Below are positions 46,111-54,399 of a stretch of 64,000 nt of DNA, one piece after another. The position numbers and the translations under genes are program-made. This DNA is from Prevotella sp. (GTDB lineage Bacteria > Bacteroidota > Bacteroidia > Bacteroidales > Bacteroidaceae). A model generated the notes under the pieces. That model was not told the DNA's origin, ran no database searches, and worked only from the letters and a program-made list of their open reading frames with translations. The first letter of the stretch is position 1. The number at the start of each line of letters is the position of its first letter. Location of the stretch: NCBI GenBank assembly GCA_017651265.1, contig JAGCDO010000067.1, forward strand, positions 26,446 through 90,445, given 5' to 3'.

Positions 46111-46338
46111 ATGGAAGAGATCAAAAAAGTAGAAGAACTTTTGCTTAATTGGAAACGGGCGGGAGAATCAAATTCTGTTTATAAAAAAGAAGGGACAATT
46201 GATTTAGAAAAATCAAATATCTTCTTAACTATCACTTCAAAGAATAATCCTGTTGGATTGTTTATTGAATGCGCCATTGATGATAAGGCTGTTGAGAGAG
46301 CAATTGATCTTTTAGAACAGGAGAAAGAAAAACTCTAA
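46111..46338 (+). CDS. Small hypothetical protein, first gene of the FtsK operon
   Basis: 75 aa, not recognised. An N-terminal helix (EEIKKVEELLLNWKRAGE), a central beta-like stretch (NIFLTITSKNNPVGLFIECAI) and a C-terminal helix (AVERAIDLLEQEKEK). It is 11 nt before a gene that encodes a nuclease-like protein; as a small partner before a possible toxin it could be an immunity or chaperone protein, but nothing in its sequence proves this. Confidence 0.55.
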   Translation: MEEIKKVEELLLNWKRAGESNSVYKKEGTIDLEKSNIFLTITSKNNPVGLFIECAIDDKAVERAIDLLEQEKEKL

Positions 46339-46349
46339 TCATTTCTCTT

Positions 46350-47174
46350 ATGAATGTGTATAATTATTCTGGCAATTTTAAAGTAGATAAGTCAGACGAC
46401 GGCTTTTCTGAAGGAATAAAAAGCTGCAAGATTGTAAAACGCCATTTAAAGAAGTTCTTAGACGCAGTTGTATCTGTCCCAAGGGATTATTATATATACG
46501 AAATAAATGAAAGTACAATTAAGTCCAACCCCAATACGCCTACAACGGTAGATAAATATGGTCTATTCTCGCATGTTGAGCGTGTTTTTGCATATGAGTT
46601 GTATCATAGGTGGTCTTGTCGACTATTTGGAAACAAAGAAGGCTGGGTTATTAATGGTGAAGTTGGTAAATATTTGAAGTGGTTTTATAACAACAAATAT
46701 GATGATAATGGAAAGCAAAAATATCCTGATTTAGTACTACACAAGGGACAAGATAATAATGATGGGCACATGATTGTGTGCGAAATTAAACGTAAAGATA
46801 AGGTTGGTCAAGGTATCGCAGAAGATTTGAATAAATTATGTAGATTTACGTGCGAACAAGATAATAAACATGGCTGGTCTTTTACACCATATTATTGTGG
46901 AATTTATCTTATTATTTATGCCGATAATGATACCACTCAAAATATGGAAGATAAGGATTCTGTTTCTGATATTATTATCAAAAATCTCATTTTTAAGAAA
47001 AAGTATCTAAAATATCATTTTGTAAGCATAAGTGATGAAGCAAAGAAAATCTTATGCATTTATAGTCATTGGGATTCAGATGGTAATTATTCTTTGTCTT
47101 ATCAGTCACTTTATAATATCCTTTCTTCATCTAACATCTTTAGGAAAAATGTAGCTGATGGAAGGGGGATATAA
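46350..47174 (+). CDS. PD-(D/E)XK nuclease-like protein
   Basis: 274 aa, AT-rich. A helical N-terminus is followed by FSHVERVFAYELYHRW (a conserved Glu in an early helix, as in PDDEXK folds) and KYPDLVLHKGQDNNDG then MIVCEIKRKDKVGQG: Asp127 and Glu145-x-Lys147 form a plausible nuclease site. Similar proteins are annotated as restriction endonuclease-like or hypothetical. It may be an effector or processing nuclease of the operon. Its composition differs from the downstream ATPase core. It lies 11 nt after the first gene and 41 nt before the zinc-ribbon gene. Confidence 0.6.
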   Translation: MNVYNYSGNFKVDKSDDGFSEGIKSCKIVKRHLKKFLDAVVSVPRDYYIYEINESTIKSNPNTPTTVDKYGLFSHVERVFAYELYHRWSCRLFGNKEGWVINGEVGKYLKWFYNNKYDDNGKQKYPDLVLHKGQDNNDGHMIVCEIKRKDKVGQGIAEDLNKLCRFTCEQDNKHGWSFTPYYCGIYLIIYADNDTTQNMEDKDSVSDIIIKNLIFKKKYLKYHFVSISDEAKKILCIYSHWDSDGNYSLSYQSLYNILSSSNIFRKNVADGRGI

Positions 47175-47215
47175 TTAGAACAGAAATTGTTGATGCAGAT
47201 AATATGATGTAAGTT

Positions 47216-47635
47216 ATGTTTTGTACTAAGTGCGGAAATCAGATAAAGGATGGATTTAAGTTCTGTCCGAAGTGTGGAACTCCTGTCTATGTTGAGAAGG
47301 AGAAAGAAGAGAATGAAGTTAAGCCACAAGCTAAGGAAGTGAAAAAGGAGGCTTCTGCATCCCCATCCATTATTCAAGGTATTATCCCCAATCCTTTGAT
47401 TGCTGAGGAGTTGGATATTGATGGTGTGAAGAAGAAGGCGGAACAGGGAGACAAGGCCGCTATGCTCCGTCAAGCCTTTAGATATGAGATGGGTATTGGA
47501 CTTGATAAGGATATAGAAAAGGCAAAAGAACTCTATACTAAAGCTGGAGAGGATAATGAAATAATAACTTCCGTTGCGTCTATGTACGTTTTTATTATTG
47601 AGTTAAAGAATAATCTATGTAAAACAGCTAAATAG
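47216..47635 (+). CDS. Zinc-ribbon protein with Sel1-like repeat
   Basis: 139 aa. The N-terminal zinc ribbon MFCTKCGNQIKDGFKFCPKCG has two CxxC pairs. A charged linker precedes one or two Sel1-type repeats (KKKAEQGDKAAMLRQAFRYEMGIGLDKDIEKAKELYTKAGE). Both are protein-interaction modules. A related zinc ribbon opens the TonB-C protein at the other end of the operon, so the two may belong to one complex. The C-terminus is short for a Sel1 protein, so a truncated member is possible. Confidence 0.65.
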   Translation: MFCTKCGNQIKDGFKFCPKCGTPVYVEKEKEENEVKPQAKEVKKEASASPSIIQGIIPNPLIAEELDIDGVKKKAEQGDKAAMLRQAFRYEMGIGLDKDIEKAKELYTKAGEDNEIITSVASMYVFIIELKNNLCKTAK

Positions 47636-47641
47636 AAGGTT

Positions 47642-50600
47642 ATGGAGATATTATCACAGGTAAAAGATTTGTTGTTGGACTATGCCAACAAAAAGGTGTT
47701 ATTGAAAAGCAAGAGCGATTCTAAGGAGAAACAAGAGGCTTTAGATAAGAATCTTGTAGCAAACATGATGGTGCTACGAGATAGGTTTCCTGAATATCTC
47801 TATATTAGCTATAATCAAGATATAATGGAAGCAGATGCTAAAGAGGTCTTTGAAAAAATTAAATCAAGAGCCTTAAAACACTATCTATTTCATATCCCAT
47901 TGCCGCAATATGCGCCAATTACTATTGACGGGATTAAACTTGAAATACCAATTATATCCGCATGGACGACTCCAAGTAAAGAGACCTCTAAGGGACTATT
48001 CGTTCTTGATTATGACACGAACGAGAACAAAATAGCCAGTTTAAATCAAACTCTGATTCAAATTATAATGACCTTGCCTATCAAGAAAATATTACTGAAT
48101 CTAGTAGATTTGAAAGCGAAATATGAAGATGATTTCTTGTTGCAGAATCTGCCACCTCTGATATATAATGAAGCACCAATTACAACTGAGGATCATTTTA
48201 TTAGACTGCTTGACAGGCTCGAAAGAAGAAAGCAGGAAGTTATAACCAAATACGATGTGTTTTGGAAATATTGTAATCAACACAAGACCTATCCTTTGCC
48301 TTACGAAATAGTTGTATTGTACGACGAAGTCTATGACGAGAGTATTCGGAAAAGGCTAAACGCACTCATTGATGACTCTGCCCGTGTTGGTATATATTTC
48401 ATTCTACCAAGAAAAGCAACAAAAAAAATTGATGGAATCTCTGAGCCTTATGTGTTTAGCCCTGATGGCAGGGAGATTTACACGTCAGATATTCCATTAC
48501 TTATCAAAGATGGTGGTGATGCGTTCTATACAGGACTACGCTACATCTATTATAATCGAGATGATGCAGATGTAGATATGTTGGCAGATTTACAGAATAG
48601 ACCAAATGATAGAAAAATTGTTGTTGGTACAGGTGAGTACATCTATGAAGTATGGTTAGATAAAGAAAAACAAATGGATGATAGGCTTTTGGACCGCATC
48701 GAAAGTTCAACTATAAAAGAAATGATAGTAAATACACCTTCTCACGTACTTTTAGGTTGCTTTCCTACTGAAGAACAAACATGTTCTTTTATTGATTGTT
48801 TTTGTAATAAACACAATCTTCCCTCTTTTGTTGGGCAAACGCCATTTATGTATTTATATACGAGTAGGGCTAGGAGACTGAGTTATTATGATGACATAAA
48901 TCAAATATCCCATTTTGAAATACTTGATAGATGCTACGATATTGTGCTTCTCATATTCGCTAGAGATTTCTTTAATTACAAAGAGGAATTTGAGTTCTAT
49001 TTCCTTCATTTTGGCTTTCCAAAAGAATCCATTAATCGAGTCTGTGAATTGTTTAGAGGAGGTTGTAACAAAAATCCAGAGAAAGAAGAAGTTTGTTCGG
49101 ATTATATTGAATTAAGGTATTGGAACGATTTTAGTTCAAAGGAAGATGCAGATAATTATATAGACCATCTCATACAGACAGCCCATGAAGAAGCAAAGCA
49201 AAAATGGGGCAATTATTTCTCTTATTCTCATCTCAGTGTAAATCCGGAAAAAGCAAGTTGGGCATTTACTAGGAAACAATTTGATTCAATTTTGTGGGAA
49301 TACCAAGGAAGACAATATTTTGAAATTAAGATAAAGATAAATAGAAAAAAGGGGGAAATAATTCCGATAGAACATTATGATATACCCGAGAATATTGGAC
49401 TTATCAACTTTACACCAATAACGAGAAACCCTACACTGCTTAAGGCATGCTTTGATTATATTAGAACTGAGGCAGAGGCGAAGAATGAAATGAAAGTACA
49501 TACTTTGGACTTTGGCTCTGCTGCTGAGAACGAGTACGAGACAGACCTGTCAACGATGGTAATTCCTGTGGGCAAGGCAGAAGCGAAGGATGCAGACTTC
49601 CGCATGGATTTGGTTAGCCATGTTCATTCCTTCATCATTGGACAGTCAGGTTCTGGTAAGTCTGTGTTCCTACATAATGTAATAGGTGGGGCTATGCTGA
49701 AGTATGCGCCAGAGGATTTGCAACTTTATCTGCTTGACTTTAAGTTGGGTGGTGTGGAGTTTAATCGCTATCAAGGAGCCAAGCATGTGAAGGCGCTTTT
49801 GGTGGATAATTCAGACCCACAGGTAACGTTGGAGATTCTGAGGGAGCTCCGTAATAGCATGACTGAACGAGGGAAACTGTTGCGTGGTGCTGGCGTAAAC
49901 AATATCGGAGAATATAACAAACTGCATCAGCAGGACAGAATGCCTCATGTGTTGGTAGTGGCTGATGAGTGCCATGAGATGTTCAAGGCTGATGATTCTA
50001 TCCCTCGACAGGTAAGGAATGAAATATCTGATATTGTTATTAAGATAGCCAAGGAAGGTCGTAGTCAGGGCGTTCATCTGGTATTTGCTACGCAAACTTT
50101 GTCCGGCACGGAGATATCGAGTGAGATCATCAACAATGTGAGCGACTTCTATCTGCTGAAGTGTGCCCAGACGGATTCTGAGCGATTGGTTCCAAACAGT
50201 TCTACGATTACATCGGAGCTGTCAACTGGACAGATTTACTATCACCATGTAGATGAACAGGTGAAGTTCCAGGCATATTATACAGATAAGGAAGCAGCTG
50301 AGAAACTGATGGCTGCCATTGTGGAGAAGGCCAAAGACCACAAGAGTAACGGCGAGTTCTATTTCAATGGCGCCCAGATGTTCTATCTGGATGAGTCTGT
50401 GAAAGAGCAGATACAGAATGTAAAGGGCAAATCACCAGTTGCATTCCTTGGTAAGGCAATAGACATCAGCCAGAAGGACTTGTATATCAAGCTGAATGAG
50501 GACTTCAGCGAGAACGTACTGTTGTTGGGCCTGAACGATCAGGAACAGGTGACTCGTACGACGATGAATCTGTTCGTGTCATTGATGATGTCAGCCAAGT

Positions 50601-51274
50601 TGAAGCACAAGGATATCGCCTTTAAGGTGATAGACTGCTTGAACAATGAAGAGGGCGAGGTACATGAATTGATATTCGACTTGGAGAATGAGGGCTATTG
50701 TGAGATCATCGAGCGCAGACAGCGCAGCAAGTTCTTCATGGATCTGGCAAAAGGTGTACAGGATGGAACTGCTGAAGAAACCATCCTGCTGATATTGGGC
50801 CAAGACCGCTTCCGTGAGTTGAAAATGGATATGGAGTTGGAGGATGGCAATAGCAGTAAGGGTTCAGATGATGGCATGATGAGCATATCGGATGATTTCT
50901 TTGGAGATAGCGGCAGTTCTTCATTGAATGTAAAGACATATAAGGATGCGCTGAAAGTAATTCTTGACAAGGGTCCTGACTATGGCGTGCATACTTTGCT
51001 GCAGATAGAGAAGGCATCCAATCTGCTTTTTGAGGACTACATTACTCCAAAGGTAGTCTTCCAGAAGTTCAAGCATCTGGTAATGCTGAGGTCTGACGAG
51101 ACGGCAGGTGTGACATTGCATCTGAATGATGACATCCGTTTGGAGAAGCTGAGTAGTGATTGGGAGCGACTTCGTGCATACTACTATGCAGAGGAAAGCG
51201 ACTCCTATACGCTTTTCACACCGTATATGCCTTCAGATGCAAAGACAATAATTAATCTATTAAAAATGATATAA
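47642..51274 (+). CDS. Tandem FtsK/SpoIIIE-type ATPase (EssC/EccC-like)
   Basis: 1210 aa. Residues 1-620 are a large unrecognised region, AT-rich (18-20 GC per 60 nt in sampled lines). ATPase 1 has Walker A GQSGSGKS (667-674), YLLDFKLGGVEFNRY, Walker B HVLVVADECHEMF (about 765-777) and an arginine-finger-type region FATQTLSGTEIS. A second FtsK-like domain (about 935-1200) has a degenerate P-loop (LLLGLNDQEQVTRTT). An active first and inactive later ATPase in one chain is the layout of type VII secretion EccC/EssC and related FtsK proteins. No TM segment is evident. Three small helical proteins with a WNDxV motif follow. Confidence 0.8.
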   Translation: MEILSQVKDLLLDYANKKVLLKSKSDSKEKQEALDKNLVANMMVLRDRFPEYLYISYNQDIMEADAKEVFEKIKSRALKHYLFHIPLPQYAPITIDGIKLEIPIISAWTTPSKETSKGLFVLDYDTNENKIASLNQTLIQIIMTLPIKKILLNLVDLKAKYEDDFLLQNLPPLIYNEAPITTEDHFIRLLDRLERRKQEVITKYDVFWKYCNQHKTYPLPYEIVVLYDEVYDESIRKRLNALIDDSARVGIYFILPRKATKKIDGISEPYVFSPDGREIYTSDIPLLIKDGGDAFYTGLRYIYYNRDDADVDMLADLQNRPNDRKIVVGTGEYIYEVWLDKEKQMDDRLLDRIESSTIKEMIVNTPSHVLLGCFPTEEQTCSFIDCFCNKHNLPSFVGQTPFMYLYTSRARRLSYYDDINQISHFEILDRCYDIVLLIFARDFFNYKEEFEFYFLHFGFPKESINRVCELFRGGCNKNPEKEEVCSDYIELRYWNDFSSKEDADNYIDHLIQTAHEEAKQKWGNYFSYSHLSVNPEKASWAFTRKQFDSILWEYQGRQYFEIKIKINRKKGEIIPIEHYDIPENIGLINFTPITRNPTLLKACFDYIRTEAEAKNEMKVHTLDFGSAAENEYETDLSTMVIPVGKAEAKDADFRMDLVSHVHSFIIGQSGSGKSVFLHNVIGGAMLKYAPEDLQLYLLDFKLGGVEFNRYQGAKHVKALLVDNSDPQVTLEILRELRNSMTERGKLLRGAGVNNIGEYNKLHQQDRMPHVLVVADECHEMFKADDSIPRQVRNEISDIVIKIAKEGRSQGVHLVFATQTLSGTEISSEIINNVSDFYLLKCAQTDSERLVPNSSTITSELSTGQIYYHHVDEQVKFQAYYTDKEAAEKLMAAIVEKAKDHKSNGEFYFNGAQMFYLDESVKEQIQNVKGKSPVAFLGKAIDISQKDLYIKLNEDFSENVLLLGLNDQEQVTRTTMNLFVSLMMSAKLKHKDIAFKVIDCLNNEEGEVHELIFDLENEGYCEIIERRQRSKFFMDLAKGVQDGTAEETILLILGQDRFRELKMDMELEDGNSSKGSDDGMMSISDDFFGDSGSSSLNVKTYKDALKVILDKGPDYGVHTLLQIEKASNLLFEDYITPKVVFQKFKHLVMLRSDETAGVTLHLNDDIRLEKLSSDWERLRAYYYAEESDSYTLFTPYMPSDAKTIINLLKMI

Positions 51275-51277
51275 GAG

Positions 51278-51559
51278 ATGGCACAGGAAGTAGGTGTAAG
51301 AAACGTGCAGGAACTGAAGCAGTTCGGCAACGACTTAAAGCGGTTGAGTGAGCAATTATCTGCGGCTTTCCATGCAGCGGAAAAGAAGATGAACCGTGTG
51401 TGTGAAGGATGGAACGACAACGTAAATCAGAAGTTTATGACGGAGTTTCAGAAGGATGCCAAGCAGATAGACGATATTTCTAACCGTATGGTAGAGTATG
51501 CAAAGTTTATTGGCAAGAGTGCAGAAATTCTGGAAATGTATCGCAGTAATAGGTTCTAA
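51278..51559 (+). CDS. WXG100-like small helical protein
   Basis: 93 aa. Predicted helical hairpin: a helix, a break at GWNDN (Trp45) and a second helix with Phe53, matching the WxG...F plan of WXG100 proteins with Asp in place of Gly (WND). The canonical C-terminal YxxxD/E export signal is not seen. It lies 3 nt after the FtsK-like gene and 3 nt before the next gene, so it is probably translated with them. Expected role: secreted or translocase-associated substrate. Confidence 0.6.
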   Translation: MAQEVGVRNVQELKQFGNDLKRLSEQLSAAFHAAEKKMNRVCEGWNDNVNQKFMTEFQKDAKQIDDISNRMVEYAKFIGKSAEILEMYRSNRF

Positions 51560-51562
51560 GGT

Positions 51563-52039
51563 ATGGCAGTTGACGCAAAGGTTTCACAAATAGATGAGCT
51601 GACAGCCTATTCTGGTAAGATGCAGGGATTCATGGAGTCTGTATCTGATAACTGTACGGCTCTGAATAACCTTATGGTTCAGAAGTTGGATGGACTTCGA
51701 AAGAAGTTGAAGAAAGCTGAACAACTAGAGGTAGAGGCTGTGGCAGAGTATAATGAATTGATTAAAGCCATGGCCTATACAGCCAATGACGATGTTGAGG
51801 GAAGGCGGGTCTTACTTGCGCAAAAATCTTTTTTGGAGAATCGGAAGAACAAAGCTAAGCTGATGCGTGAGAGGGTTGCATCTCAGGTGCTTTCTGCTCA
51901 AGGGGCCACTAGTGCCATCATTGATGCAACCAAGGCGTTTCAGAATAAAGTAAGGAATAATGTTGATAAAGGTCGTCAAGTTATCAAGAAGTCTGTTGGA
52001 CAGTTGGAACAGTATAACGAATCAAGGAAGAAGGTATGA
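51563..52039 (+). CDS. Helical coiled-coil protein of the FtsK operon
   Basis: 158 aa, almost wholly helical (SQIDELTAYSGKMQGFMESVSDNCTALNNLMVQKLDGLRKK, then AQGATSAIIDATKAFQNKVRN). Length and heptad pattern recall LXG or WXG-related partners of type VII systems, but no diagnostic motif is present. Genes on both sides encode WNDxV proteins. It overlaps the next gene by 4 nt. Confidence 0.55.
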   Translation: MAVDAKVSQIDELTAYSGKMQGFMESVSDNCTALNNLMVQKLDGLRKKLKKAEQLEVEAVAEYNELIKAMAYTANDDVEGRRVLLAQKSFLENRKNKAKLMRERVASQVLSAQGATSAIIDATKAFQNKVRNNVDKGRQVIKKSVGQLEQYNESRKKV

Positions 52040-52278
52040 ATCCAATTAATATATTGAATAATGATATGTCCACCTTTATGATGGCTACTAAAAAAGTCTT
52101 TGAGGCATGGAATGATAAAGTGGCTGAAGGCTTTAGAAATCATTGCGTGAATCAGATCCAGAGTGATTGGAATGCATATCTGCAGGAGATGAACACAAGA
52201 ATGAACATCTTTATGCGAGCAGAGAGAACCATTGATGATGAGATAACCAAGTACGAAAGAGAGTATAAAAGGAGGTAA
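52036..52278 (+). CDS. Second WXG100-like small helical protein
   Basis: 80 aa. Trp25-Asn-Asp ... Phe33 repeats the spacing of the first WNDxVxxxF protein (AWNDKVAEGF against GWNDNVNQKF), with helices on both sides and a basic C-terminus. The two may form a heterodimer like EsxA/EsxB, an inference. It starts within the stop of the coiled-coil gene and ends 4 nt before the zinc-ribbon/TonB-C gene. Confidence 0.6.
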   Translation: MNPINILNNDMSTFMMATKKVFEAWNDKVAEGFRNHCVNQIQSDWNAYLQEMNTRMNIFMRAERTIDDEITKYEREYKRR

Positions 52279-52282
52279 CAAT

Positions 52283-53635
52283 ATGAAAAAGTGTCCCAAT
52301 TGTAATGCAATGATGGAAGATGACGCTTTGTTTTGCGGCGAGTGCGGAACAAAGTTTGAGGTAGAAGATGTTTCTGATCAAGTAGAAGAAACAGCAATTC
52401 CATTGGAAAAGAAGTGTATCCATTGTGGTGAGAGTATTGAGGAGGATAGCGCGTTTTGTCCTTTCTGCGGTAAACCTCAGACTGTAGAAGAAGTCATGCC
52501 TGTAGAAGAAGTTAAAAAAGCCCCCAAAAAAGAAACTATTCGTAATGAAGTCCAAAAGCCTAAACCTCTCCATGAGGAACCTATTGAAAATGGACGTGTT
52601 ATTGAAGTCCCAGACTTTACAAATGAGGTTATCGAGAATAATACAAGTAGAACTAACAGGTGGATTTGGGCTATTCTTTTACTAATAGGGTTAATAGGAG
52701 GTGCATGGTATTATTACAGTCAACAGAACCGTGGATATTCTTCCTCTGGTGAAGCGACGGCTATAGATACAACACTTGTTGATACAACACTTGTTGATGA
52801 CAATATGTCCAATTATTCTAATGCTCGGGATTTTCTCGAACAGTTTTATAAAGGGGAAAATGGAGATGAAGGATATATTGAGCAGTACGTGACTGCCAAT
52901 GTGCTCAACAAGCTGAAGCGCGATTATGAATATGATAATTGTAATGACTGTTTGGCAACATGGGTGTTCACAGCCTATCCAGCTGGTGCAGATTACGACC
53001 TTGAAGGGGGACCATACATCTCGGAGACAGAAGTGAAAGGAAGGTACAAGGTTGACTTCAAGTATTCTGTCCGTGATGGAAATCGAAAAGAATATAGAAC
53101 AAGAACAGTATATTTGACTGTAACGGAGAAAGATGGGAAGTATTTGATTTCGGATTATGAGACAATAGAACCAGAAAGAGACATGGAGGCCTATGAAGAT
53201 GTTCAGGAAGAGGGTAAAGAAATAGATACACCATCTGAGGATGTCGTTTCTCAGGAGAGAAGTGCTATGGATTCAAGACAAGAGATGATGGAAAAACATG
53301 AGTCTCCAAAGAACGAAGATATGAATATATATGATAATGTCGATCAGATGCCTTCGTTCCCTAGTGGTCAGGCTGCACTTATGCAGTGGCTCAGCAGCAA
53401 CATGAAGTATCCCACCATCGCAGCAGAGAATGGTATTCAGGGTCGCGTTAACGTCCAGTTCGTGGTTGAGAAGGATGGGTCTTTGTCCAATGTACATGTG
53501 GTAAGTCCTGTTGACCCGTCATTAGACAAGGAGGCCTTGCGTGTTGTGAAATCCTTGCCAAGGATGATTCCTGGTAAGAAGAATGGTTCTCCTGTACGAG
53601 TGAAATACACTGTTCCTGTAACATTCAAACTGTGA
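52283..53635 (+). CDS. Zinc-ribbon / single-TM / TonB C-terminal domain protein
   Basis: 450 aa. Two N-terminal zinc ribbons (CPNCNAMMEDDALFCGECG and CIHCGESIEEDSAFCPFCG), a Lys/Pro/Glu linker, one TM segment about residues 126-146, a periplasmic domain with a DFLEQFYKG.. motif (about 175-290) and a TonB-C-like domain at the end (about 359-450: FPSGQAALMQWLSSNMKYPTIAAENGIQGRV, FVVEKDGS, VRVKYTVPVTFKL). A cytoplasmic zinc ribbon with a periplasmic TonB-C end could link the FtsK-like ATPase to the outer membrane. No exbB/exbD gene is nearby. Confidence 0.75.
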   Translation: MKKCPNCNAMMEDDALFCGECGTKFEVEDVSDQVEETAIPLEKKCIHCGESIEEDSAFCPFCGKPQTVEEVMPVEEVKKAPKKETIRNEVQKPKPLHEEPIENGRVIEVPDFTNEVIENNTSRTNRWIWAILLLIGLIGGAWYYYSQQNRGYSSSGEATAIDTTLVDTTLVDDNMSNYSNARDFLEQFYKGENGDEGYIEQYVTANVLNKLKRDYEYDNCNDCLATWVFTAYPAGADYDLEGGPYISETEVKGRYKVDFKYSVRDGNRKEYRTRTVYLTVTEKDGKYLISDYETIEPERDMEAYEDVQEEGKEIDTPSEDVVSQERSAMDSRQEMMEKHESPKNEDMNIYDNVDQMPSFPSGQAALMQWLSSNMKYPTIAAENGIQGRVNVQFVVEKDGSLSNVHVVSPVDPSLDKEALRVVKSLPRMIPGKKNGSPVRVKYTVPVTFKL

Positions 53636-53641
53636 TAAAAC

Positions 53642-54193
53642 GTGAATATAAAGAATGAATTAGAGAAAGATGAGTATGGGGGCATCTATTCTGCAGACAA
53701 CAAAAGACTGCTGAAATGCCCTGACATGAAGCGGTATCGGATTGCTGAAGGGTGTGAGGAGGTGGATGAGAAGGCGTTTGTGGGCTGTAGCTTGTTGGAG
53801 AGTTTGTATGTGCCTTACACCTTTTCAGAAGATGCATTCAATGCCCTGATAGCATCCGATACAACAAATAATGACATTGGAAACATTTGTCATTGGGATA
53901 GACCATACGTGGAGGAAGTTTATGATGTTAATGAGTTTTGGTACGATGAAGATGAGACCATGATGGATGCGTGTGGGGTGATGTATGCTAATGAAGGCAA
54001 ACGACTGATCATGTCCCAAAAGCCTGATTTGATTGGCAAGGAGTATTTCGTGCCTGATGGTGTGCTGACTATCTGCAATGGTGCTTTCGGTTTTTGCAGT
54101 GACTACTTGGTGCTATCATTACCAAGGAGCATCAAGATTATTGGTGACTATATATTTGGACAAGAAGGTGGGAGAATAGAGATTAGGAGATAA
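53642..54193 (+). CDS. BspA-like leucine-rich repeat protein (short)
   Basis: 183 aa, GTG start at 53642 (6 nt after the previous gene). LRR_5-type units: YRIAEGCEEVDEKAFVGCSLLESLYVPYTFSEDAF and YFVPDGVLTICNGAFGFCSDYLVLSLPRSIKIIGDYIF. No signal peptide, so a cytoplasmic adaptor is more likely than a surface adhesin. It is the last gene of the operon and may act as an accessory protein or a substrate. Confidence 0.6.
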   Translation: MNIKNELEKDEYGGIYSADNKRLLKCPDMKRYRIAEGCEEVDEKAFVGCSLLESLYVPYTFSEDAFNALIASDTTNNDIGNICHWDRPYVEEVYDVNEFWYDEDETMMDACGVMYANEGKRLIMSQKPDLIGKEYFVPDGVLTICNGAFGFCSDYLVLSLPRSIKIIGDYIFGQEGGRIEIRR

Positions 54194-54364
54194 TTTATAT
54201 TATGCAGGGTGTGCCACGGGGACAGGATAATGACATGAGTAGCCTAAATCAATAGGCATGCTCATGCACCCCTTTGACGATACGGTCGCTGGAATGTTTG
54301 TGATGCCGAGTGTGAATGAGGAAGGAAAAGCAATAAAAAATTTGGATTATTGCGCACTTATTTG

Positions 54365-54372
54365 TATTTTTG
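54365..54372 (+). promoter_or_regulatory. -7 promoter box of the DUF4301 gene
   Basis: TATTTTTG with TTTG at 54341-54344 at 20-nt spacing. It overlaps the first in-frame start at 54370, so the ATG at 54400 is used. Confidence 0.75.
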
Positions 54373-54399
54373 CAGAAAATCATTAAAACTACTATAATT

